NCBI GenBank assembly: GCA_002308795.1
Contig: DBVV01000072.1
Location: 72,864-85,613 of the forward strand
Source: Mageeibacillus sp. UBA1255
GTDB taxonomy: Bacteria; Bacillota; Clostridia; UBA1212; UBA1255
Reading direction: 5' to 3'
Length of the DNA stretch: 12,750 nucleotides
The notes under the pieces are model-generated. The model did no database searches. It had not been told where the DNA came from and saw nothing but the letters and a program-made list of their open reading frames with translations. The translations under genes were made by a program, and so were the position numbers. This document shows, in pieces, positions 7,852 through 12,750 of the stretch (its first letter is position 1; every line of letters starts with the position of its first letter).

Positions 7852-7920
7852 GCCTTCCTGATTTTTAAATGATCCGGATCTCTCGATCCGTCAGAATATC
7901 CACCGTCTGGAATATTATAA

Positions 7921-8259
7921 TTATTTGAACTTTTTTCTGGCCTGGAGCACCGCTATCAGCACCGCTAAAGCAAAAGCGACGACCAGCGAGATGATTATGT
8001 GCGTGTTCGTGATAAAATACCTGCCGGAGCCCGAATTACCATTGTTCTCCGGGACCTGCGTAGGCTGCGGCTCCGCTTCATCCGAAGAAGCGAATACGAC
8101 GGAGCCGAAAGCGCTTTCATCGCGGGACGCAGGAGCGATATGGGTCAGGCAGATGAAAAGAAATACTGCCGCGATCACCGCGGACAATACAGCCAGAGCA
8201 TTTACTGCCGTGTGCCCGGCTTTTTTCAGATCGTGTTTTTTTGCTAATTCTCTCTTCAT
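7921..8259 (-). CDS. Small hypothetical protein with two membrane segments
   Basis: A 112-residue protein of unknown function. A basic N-terminus (MKRELAKKHDLKK) leads to a hydrophobic helix at about 19-41. A short acidic and Pro/Gln/Asn/Gly-rich stretch (about 46-80, with EPQPTQVPENNG) follows, then a second hydrophobic helix at about 87-106 and the basic tail ARKKFK. The layout is that of the linker-helix-basic-tail ends of the amidase and the phosphodiester glycosidase here, but with no catalytic domain between. GAGG lies only 1 base before ATG, so initiation may be weak. The ATG is 21 bases after the tRNA-Trp terminator, with no promoter visible between. It could be a degenerate remnant of a larger surface protein or a real small membrane protein; I favour real because the frame is intact and both helices are clean. 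Confidence 0.65.
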   Translation of the reverse strand: MKRELAKKHDLKKAGHTAVNALAVLSAVIAAVFLFICLTHIAPASRDESAFGSVVFASSDEAEPQPTQVPENNGNSGSGRYFITNTHIIISLVVAFALAVLIAVLQARKKFK

Positions 8260-8280
8260 ACCTCATCACATCCTGTGCTG

Positions 8281-8315
8281 AAACAAAAAGGCCGTGCGCA
8301 AATGCGCACGGCCTT
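8281..8315 (-). terminator. Strong rho-independent terminator after tRNA-Trp
   Basis: On the minus strand, AAGGCCGTGCGCA and TGCGCACGGCCTT form a 13-bp perfect stem around a very small loop, followed by TTTTTGTTT. It starts 3 bases after the discriminator base of the tRNA. It also lies just before the start of the small membrane-protein gene, which raises the question of how that gene is transcribed. Confidence 0.93.
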
Positions 8316-8318
8316 AAA

Positions 8319-8391
8319 CAGGGGAGACGCGACTCGAACACGCAACGGGCGGTTTTGGAGACCGCTGCTCTACCAATTGAACTACTCCCCT
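8319..8391 (-). tRNA. tRNA-Trp (anticodon CCA)
   Basis: A 73-base tRNA folds fully. The acceptor pairs are AGGGGAG with CUCCCCU (7 of 7). The D arm is GUUC/GAGC with AAUUGGUA as loop. The anticodon stem is GCGGU/ACCGC around CUCCAAA, giving anticodon CCA for UGG. The T arm is GCGUG/CGCGU with loop UUCGAGU. The discriminator is G73, as expected for bacterial tRNA-Trp. The 3' CCA is not encoded; TTT follows directly, so CCA must be added by nucleotidyltransferase. The gene is alone between its own promoter and terminator. Confidence 0.97.
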
Positions 8392-8458
8392 TCGCGCGAT
8401 GTGGAGTATACACCAAACGGAAAGGGGATGTCAAGCACATTTTCTACATCGCGCGAAG
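8390..8458. repeat. 13-bp inverted repeat bracketing the tRNA-Trp promoter
   Basis: CTTCGCGCGATGT (8390-8402) and ACATCGCGCGAAG (8446-8458) are perfect inverted copies 43 bases apart. The promoter lies between them. The inner copy covers the predicted transcription start and the first bases of the tRNA; the outer copy lies 12 bases upstream of the -35. A second inverted repeat, AAGCGCGC (8456-8463) with GCGCGCTT (8483-8490), begins at the outer copy and lies just after the esterase stop codon; it has no T-run after it on the minus strand. Confidence 0.7.
8405..8434 (-). promoter_or_regulatory. Promoter of tRNA-Trp
   Basis: On the minus strand, TTGACA (8434-8429) and TATACT (8410-8405) are separated by 18 bases, close to the sigma-A consensus. 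Transcription would start near 8398, about 7 bases before the mature 5' end, leaving a very short leader for RNase P to remove. Confidence 0.85.
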
Positions 8459-8496
8459 CGCGCCGGGATGGATCAAACCCTTGCGCGCTTATTAAG

Positions 8497-10602
8497 TTAT
8501 TTAACATCCGTAAGAGGACTCGAGGTCGTGAAAGTTGTCCCGCCGCACTTAACGGAGAGTTCAACGTAGTAGCTCACCGCATCATCCGGAAGACGGACGG
8601 AAACGGTATTGCCGCTAACGCTGCAGTTAACGAAATGCCATTCCTGATCGATCGTATCCTGACCGGCGATGTGAAGCCTGCCGTTCGGAGAGTAGCTAAG
8701 AGGCTCGTCGATATAGCATACACGCGCCTTTACACTATCTGCGTCAGACGGGACCGATATCCGGAAAGATACGTCACGGCTGCTTCCGGGAAGCGTTTCG
8801 AACGTTGCGAGCGGTTTTCCGCCTTTAACTGCCCAATCCGCGAAACGGTATAACTCCGGGCGGCTCCAGCCCTCGATGTGGCCGTGGTTCCAGTTCTGGA
8901 TCACCGACAGCACGCTGCCTTTGGTTTCGATGAACGACTTGCTGTTGGAGTTTATGGAGAAGCAGTTATCGTTTGCCCAGCACAGCCAGAGCACAGGCGT
9001 CCGGACATCGTTAAACTTCAAAGAAGGCTCCCAAAGCTCGCGGGTTCCTTTGGAATTGAAATTGTCCTTCATCCACGAGTGCGCCTCGTTAAGATAGCCG
9101 CTGCCGTATACAGGGATCGCAAACGCGAATCTCGTATCATACCCGATGGCAATTGACGTTATCACTCCGCCCCACGATATGCCGGTCAATCCGATCCGGT
9201 CGGGGTCAACGCGTTTATCGGCGCGCAGAAGGTTGTTCGCCAGAATAGTCTGAGCCACGGCGTGGTACATCCACATGCGGTCAACGCTACCTGCGGACGA
9301 GTACATTCCGTCGTTGTCCGGAGGCATGATCCTGCCGTCGGCGCTAAGCACGTCCTTTGGAATGCTTCTTGTCCACGATGAAGCACCGTAAAAATCGTTG
9401 ATGCCCTGAGCGGCGGGGTAGTAGCCCGTGTTTCCGACGGCGATAGCGGCATACCCGCGGTCATTCCAGAGCTTGACCCAGTTCGGATACGCGTATCCTC
9501 CGCCTCCGTGCTGAAGAACGATCGCGGGAACCTTTTTATTCTCGCTTGCGCCATCCGGAAAACCTACGTAAGCAAAAACTTTAGTCGCCTTGCCGCCGAT
9601 ATCGGCGCCGTCGAGCCAGATTGCCTTAACTCCCGGGTAACCGGCCGGATCATATTCGGGGCAATATTGAAACGTTGCTTCTTTATTAAGCATTTCGGAA
9701 AACATATGTTCAAGTTCCTCGTTTTTTGATGCGAATACCTGCTTCCCGGGCTGATCCCCCGAATGGCCGCCGCCCGGTCTTAGCTCAGCTACGGGGCTGT
9801 CGGATATGCAAAGCGCGTCTAAAACGTAGCGGTCTCCGTCTGTTACCACGGAAGGTCTTGCGTCGATCTTAAAATAGTTGACCTTTGTGACGTACGTGAT
9901 ACCGCTGTAATTTTTCCAGGGAACTAATTTGCTAAGAGGCAATGCTACGTATCCTTCGAATCCGGCGGGGATCCTGACGGACGAACCGTCACCGGCATCC
10001 GAGGAGTCGTTGCCAACGTCGCATTCGACGATGCCTTTGCTTACGTCCGTGACGATTGCACAGGTCGCGTCGAAATAACTGCGCTTTTGGCCGCCGCCCG
10101 TACCGATGCAGAAAGTGAGACCGACGCTGGAATTGTCCGGCGTTGCCACCCAGACACGCAGGTAATACTCCGGAAGAGCTTCTTTGAAGACGCCGAGCCG
10201 TTTTCCGCCGAGTTCAAAAGCCTGGCACCACGTAGTACCGGACAGCGTGTTAACAAGCGCTTTTCCTTCCTGCGCGAATTCTTCTTCGAACGAGAACTCC
10301 GGGTGGGTGATGCCGAAATAGCTAAGATCGACCGGCCCGAGCTCTTTTAGCGGGTCGCTGATCTCGTTAAAACTTTCTATCATCAACGTCACTTTTGAAG
10401 GATCCGGTACAGGCGTCGGCTCGGGCGTCGGCTCGGCGGTATTCAAAGCGGTATTTGAAGCCGGCTCATTTTGATCGCCGGTCGCAATTTCATCGGTCAC
10501 TGTAGATCCGGGCACAGTATCGCCTCCTTTTACGCATCCCGGTGCAAGAACGCACGGCAGCATAACAGCTATAATAACTGCGGTAAGAAATCTTTTATTC
10601 AT
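8497..10602 (-). CDS. Large exported alpha/beta-hydrolase (putative carbohydrate esterase lipoprotein)
   Basis: A 701-residue protein. A signal sequence ends in APGC at residues 20-23, a plausible but imperfect lipobox, so C23 may carry lipid. A Pro/Thr/Glu linker (about 56-69) follows, then a beta-rich region (about 105-268) resembling a jelly-roll, carbohydrate-binding-like module (segments YYLRVWVATP and FEGYVALPLSKL). The alpha/beta-hydrolase domain (about 335-598) shows the oxyanion stretch LQHGGGG (363-369) and the nucleophile elbow GISWGG with S476. The likely acid is D545 in WANDNCFS and the likely base is H573 or H575 in NHGHIEG. A beta-rich tail (about 600-701) closes it. Acetyl-ester or glycan-ester hydrolysis at the cell surface is inferred from fold and domain mix; dienelactone-hydrolase or peptidase relatives cannot be ruled out. 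GAGG (10615-10612) lies 9 bases before ATG. It lies 148 bases after the glycosidase gene. Confidence 0.85.
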   Translation of the reverse strand: MNKRFLTAVIIAVMLPCVLAPGCVKGGDTVPGSTVTDEIATGDQNEPASNTALNTAEPTPEPTPVPDPSKVTLMIESFNEISDPLKELGPVDLSYFGITHPEFSFEEEFAQEGKALVNTLSGTTWCQAFELGGKRLGVFKEALPEYYLRVWVATPDNSSVGLTFCIGTGGGQKRSYFDATCAIVTDVSKGIVECDVGNDSSDAGDGSSVRIPAGFEGYVALPLSKLVPWKNYSGITYVTKVNYFKIDARPSVVTDGDRYVLDALCISDSPVAELRPGGGHSGDQPGKQVFASKNEELEHMFSEMLNKEATFQYCPEYDPAGYPGVKAIWLDGADIGGKATKVFAYVGFPDGASENKKVPAIVLQHGGGGYAYPNWVKLWNDRGYAAIAVGNTGYYPAAQGINDFYGASSWTRSIPKDVLSADGRIMPPDNDGMYSSAGSVDRMWMYHAVAQTILANNLLRADKRVDPDRIGLTGISWGGVITSIAIGYDTRFAFAIPVYGSGYLNEAHSWMKDNFNSKGTRELWEPSLKFNDVRTPVLWLCWANDNCFSINSNSKSFIETKGSVLSVIQNWNHGHIEGWSRPELYRFADWAVKGGKPLATFETLPGSSRDVSFRISVPSDADSVKARVCYIDEPLSYSPNGRLHIAGQDTIDQEWHFVNCSVSGNTVSVRLPDDAVSYYVELSVKCGGTTFTTSSPLTDVK

Positions 10603-10605
10603 TTA

Positions 10606-10650
10606 GTATCGCCTCGGTAAATTTCGCCTTGGTAAGTATCGCCCCGGTAA
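10606..10650. repeat. Three 15-bp tandem repeats carrying the esterase ribosome binding site
   Basis: Read on the plus strand, the units are GTATCGCCTCGGTAA (10606-10620), ATTTCGCCTTGGTAA (10621-10635) and GTATCGCCCCGGTAA (10636-10650). On the minus strand each holds a purine core (GGGGCG, AAGGCG, GAGGCG); the last is the Shine-Dalgarno of the esterase gene, whose ATG begins 3 bases after the repeat. Confidence 0.85.
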
Positions 10651-10671
10651 GGCCTGATTGATCATATCCGT

Positions 10672-10732
10672 AAAAATGCTCCGGCGGGCGTTCGGCTGCG
10701 CGTGGCAGGGGAGGCGTCTTCCGGAGCTTTTT
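10672..10732 (-). terminator. Possible terminator between the glycosidase and esterase genes
   Basis: GCTCCGG (minus strand 10727-10721) and CCGGAGC (10684-10678) can pair, followed by ATTTTT. The 7-bp stem is strong in GC, but the 36-base GC-rich loop is far larger than usual, so it may work poorly or be a nested structure. The plus strand also shows a T-run at 10728-10732. If it works only partly, the esterase may be read from the glycosidase promoter. Confidence 0.4.
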
Positions 10733-10750
10733 ATCATTCAGCTTATACGA

Positions 10751-12313
10751 TCAGCTTTTTTTGTTCTTTTTCGTTACTACGATCGTTACAACGATCAGAG
10801 CGGCAATAATAGCGGCCCCGGCGATGATGGCAATGATCGCACCGGTTTCCAGACCGCCTTTGCTGTCTTTTCCGGGATCTTTCGAGTTTTCGGTAGCCTC
10901 AGGTTCAGCGGTGGCTTCTGCAGTAGGCTCAGCGGTAGGTTCATCGGTAGCCGGGGGAGCGTTTCTGTCCGGACCTGCGGCAACGAGAATTGTATTTACT
11001 ACCGCGCGCGGACTTCCGTACGATCCGTCCGATTTCTTATCGCTCGGTCTGTTTATAAGTTGATATCCTTCGCCCGCAAGCTGTACCATCGTGGCACTTC
11101 CGCCGCCGTCAACGATGAACGCGTCTTCGAGCTGGAGGTCTTTGGCGAGCTGAAAGTAAGAGCCGAACGGGATACCTACGCTGAAATCCTTCTGCCTTCC
11201 GTCAGCTTCGATAAGCAGCATTTTGCCCGATTTCGTCGTGGCAATGATCGTGGTGGGGTATCCGCTTTCGCCGCCTCCGAGGCTCGAAGGACTTCCGTCT
11301 TTTGCGAATACCATATGGCCTCCGACGGCTGTGTAAACGTTCTGCCAGAATTCATCGTTCTTGAACGTATCTTTAACTGATATTTCGATCGTAACTTTAT
11401 CTCCGACCTGATAATCGGCAAGTTTCGCGATCTTTTTTTCTCCTCTCGCTGTGAGGATGATGCGGTTATCTTTCATCGGCTGATCTTCATCGCCGGGGCC
11501 GCAGATCGCCGTGACAGTACCGGTAATGTTTGTCCCGTGTTTGATCACGTAATTTTCGTCGAAGTCAATTATGACCTCGAACGCGTCGTCAAGAGCGTAG
11601 TTTGACAGCGGACCTTTGTCCGTGTACATCATGATCGCCTTGTTCGCCGGGAGTCTGTTCATACCGTTGATCTTTTCCTTGTTTCCCGTCGTATTGTTCG
11701 TAACGTTTATCGTTACTTTCGGCTGCCCGAGCTGTGCAACACCGTCGGCGCTTATTCCGAACGACTGGAATTCACCTTCAAAAGGCGTCTCGGTCGAGTC
11801 GTGAGGTGTGCTGATGATCTCGCCTTCGTATACGTTGAACCCTCTGGGGATCGTCAACGATTTTTTTACGACCGGATCGGACTGTCCTCCGTAAGATGTG
11901 CCTGAACCTTCGACGCGTGCGTGAGCGTACGTGACCATCCACATATCTCCGTTAACGCCTGCCAGCGCTTTTCTGCCCGGATGGTTCGTATTGTATTCTT
12001 CCATGGTCTTCTGGACAGACTTAAGTGTATTCGAATGTTCCGCTTCGTTTGTTACGTCGATATAAAGGTCGCTCTGTTGGGGATCGAATTCAACGATATG
12101 GATGCGGTTCAGCAGATATTTGGAATCGGCGGATGAAACAAAATCGTACGCCATAACTCCGGGGTAGATCTCCCGTTCCTGATAATCCTGGACCCATGCC
12201 AGATCTTTGAGACCTTCCATTCCGTTCACAGCTACCGGCTTCTGGATCAGGCATACCAGCATGACGGCGGCAATAACGACCGTTAGGATCATGATCATTC
12301 TTTTTCTTAACAT
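10751..12313 (-). CDS. Phosphodiester glycosidase (NAGPA-domain) surface protein
   Basis: A 520-residue protein with an N-terminal membrane helix or signal (about 7-23), a phosphodiester glycosidase domain of the NAGPA type, a Thr/Glu/Pro/Ala-rich linker (about 455-476), a C-terminal membrane helix (about 491-514) and the tail KKNKKS. Family marks are LAGVNGDMWM (about 117-126), the catalytic-region signature FIVDGGGSATMV (about 399-410) and SPRAVVNTILVAAG near the domain end. The human member removes GlcNAc from phosphodiester-linked mannose; bacterial members are thought to act on surface polysaccharides, so an envelope glycan is the likely substrate (inference). The start is ATG 12313: AAAGGAG (12329-12323) lies 9 bases upstream. 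An earlier in-frame ATG at 12355 coincides with the predicted transcription start and lacks a ribosome binding site. Confidence 0.88.
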   Translation of the reverse strand: MLRKRMIMILTVVIAAVMLVCLIQKPVAVNGMEGLKDLAWVQDYQEREIYPGVMAYDFVSSADSKYLLNRIHIVEFDPQQSDLYIDVTNEAEHSNTLKSVQKTMEEYNTNHPGRKALAGVNGDMWMVTYAHARVEGSGTSYGGQSDPVVKKSLTIPRGFNVYEGEIISTPHDSTETPFEGEFQSFGISADGVAQLGQPKVTINVTNNTTGNKEKINGMNRLPANKAIMMYTDKGPLSNYALDDAFEVIIDFDENYVIKHGTNITGTVTAICGPGDEDQPMKDNRIILTARGEKKIAKLADYQVGDKVTIEISVKDTFKNDEFWQNVYTAVGGHMVFAKDGSPSSLGGGESGYPTTIIATTKSGKMLLIEADGRQKDFSVGIPFGSYFQLAKDLQLEDAFIVDGGGSATMVQLAGEGYQLINRPSDKKSDGSYGSPRAVVNTILVAAGPDRNAPPATDEPTAEPTAEATAEPEATENSKDPGKDSKGGLETGAIIAIIAGAAIIAALIVVTIVVTKKNKKS

Positions 12314-12322
12314 TTTAGATTG

Positions 12323-12329
12323 CTCCTTT
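12323..12329 (-). promoter_or_regulatory. Ribosome binding site that fixes the glycosidase start
   Basis: AAAGGAG on the minus strand, 9 bases before ATG 12313. It decides between this ATG and the one at 12355, 42 bases further upstream. Confidence 0.8.
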
Positions 12330-12361
12330 CGAAGAAACGGCAACAACCGGTTCATATGCGA

Positions 12362-12390
12362 ATTCTACAATATCCACCCGCCGTTGTCAA
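12362..12390 (-). promoter_or_regulatory. Near-consensus sigma-A promoter of the glycosidase gene
   Basis: On the minus strand, TTGACA (12390-12385) and TAGAAT (12367-12362) are exactly 17 bases apart. The start of transcription is expected near 12355, giving a leader of about 42 bases with a good ribosome binding site. The heptanucleotide repeats begin 23 bases upstream of the -35. Confidence 0.85.
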
Positions 12391-12412
12391 CGCACAAGCG
12401 AACGGAGAACAA

Positions 12413-12489
12413 TGGCAAATGGCAAATGGCAAGTGGCAAATGGCAAATTGATTATTGATAATGGATAATGGAGAATGGCAAATGGCAGG
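12413..12489. repeat. Heptanucleotide repeat tract (TGGCAAA)n
   Basis: Five TGGCAAA/G units run in tandem at 12413-12447 and two more (the last imperfect) occur at 12476-12489. An AT-rich stretch with GATAATGGATAATGG-type short repeats lies between. No gene is visible here. Such short tandem tracts change length readily by slippage; this one lies directly upstream of the glycosidase promoter. Confidence 0.85.
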
Positions 12490-12510
12490 CGAACTGCGGT
12501 ATTAATTTAG

Positions 12511-12750
12511 ATACGGCCGAAAATGATCAAAGGCGGGATTTCGGCCGTGCATTCCTCGTCTTTGATACGGCCGAAAAAGACCAAAGGAGGAGTTTCGGCC
12601 GTGCATTCCACCTCTTTTATACGGCCGAAAATGATCAAAGGCGGGATTTCGGCCGTGCATTCCTCGTCTTTGATACGGCCGAAAATGATCAAAGGAGGAG
12701 TTTCGGCCGTGTAATCCACTTCTTCGATACGGCCGAAATTGATCAAAGGC
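12511..12750. repeat. 54-bp tandem array, each unit with a 10-bp inverted repeat
   Basis: ATACGGCCG recurs at 12511, 12565, 12619, 12673 and 12727, an exact 54-bp period: four full units and a fifth cut by the window end. Each full unit has ACGGCCGAAA, a 16-base loop, TTTCGGCCGT and an 18-base spacer. The 20 arm bases are identical in all four full units, while changes fall in loop and spacer. Units 1 and 3 are identical; units 2 and 4 share GGAGGAG in the loop instead of GGCGGGA. Because 54 is a multiple of 3, long open frames run through both strands. There is no sign of a start site or family that would make it a convincing gene. It is not a CRISPR: the spacers are near-repeats, not unique. 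Confidence 0.93.

Noticed and set aside
7914..7919. Possible -10 (TATAAT on the minus strand) upstream of the M18 gene
   Set aside because: A perfect hexamer, but no -35 at 16-18 bases; it overlaps the AT-rich end of the small gene. It may still be weakly active, but I would not annotate it. A small GGATC-GAGA-GATCC hairpin also lies in the same leader (7872-7885), without a T-run.
8456..8490. AAGCGCGC/GCGCGCTT hairpin as the terminator of the esterase gene
   Set aside because: No T-run follows on the minus strand and the loop is 19 bases; kept only as an inverted repeat near the tRNA promoter.
10661..10666. Possible -10 (TATGAT on the minus strand) before the esterase gene
   Set aside because: The -35 position is GC-rich and unlike TTGACA, so the evidence is too thin to call a promoter.
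10658..11380. A 240-residue plus-strand open frame opposite the glycosidase gene
   Set aside because: It lies antisense to a gene with clear motifs, is rich in Arg, Ser and Phe as shadow frames often are, has no ribosome binding site and matches no family I know.
12511..12750. CRISPR array
   Set aside because: Spacers between the palindromes are near copies of one another, not unique, and no cas-like gene is in view.

Overview
The window looks like chromosomal DNA from a Gram-positive, anaerobic-type Firmicute, most likely an uncultured member of the Clostridia. This is inferred from four things: strong purine-rich Shine-Dalgarno sites, sigma-A type promoters, a thymidylate synthase of the sequence type I associate with Clostridia, and secreted proteins with Thr/Pro/Glu-rich linkers, a C-terminal membrane helix and a basic tail. 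Base composition is near balanced by eye. Nothing in the window marks a phage, plasmid or insertion sequence.

Left half, plus strand (1-6469). The 3' end of an S41 (CtpA-type) protease gene is followed by a SAM-dependent methyltransferase gene, which overlaps hslO (redox chaperone Hsp33) by an ATGA stop/start. After a good extended -10 promoter comes a MecA-like Clp adaptor with an unusually long polar linker. Then come thyA (thymidylate synthase), folA (dihydrofolate reductase) and a membrane-anchored N-acetylmuramoyl-L-alanine amidase, with short gaps. ThyA and FolA form one metabolic unit: ThyA oxidises methylene-tetrahydrofolate to dihydrofolate while making dTMP, and FolA reduces it back. 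A terminator whose stem starts inside the amidase gene closes this block and can also serve the converging minus-strand genes.

Right half, minus strand (6502-12313), listed from right to left, which is the direction of transcription. A phosphodiester glycosidase (NAGPA domain) protein has a near-consensus promoter. Next come a large putative lipoprotein esterase, tRNA-Trp (anticodon CCA) with its own promoter and a strong terminator, a 112-residue protein with two membrane helices, and an M18 metallo-aminopeptidase. Several of these products are exported, so this side is mostly about the cell surface.

Right edge (about 12391-12750). No ordinary gene is visible. It holds a heptanucleotide repeat tract just upstream of the glycosidase promoter, then a tandem array with an exact 54-bp period. 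Every complete unit of that array carries the same 10-bp inverted repeat. The array runs off the window end and is the least explained element here. I did not find a convincing new multi-gene system. The best leads are the hairpin array, the repeat-built ribosome binding region of the esterase, and the small membrane-protein gene lying just after the tRNA-Trp terminator.
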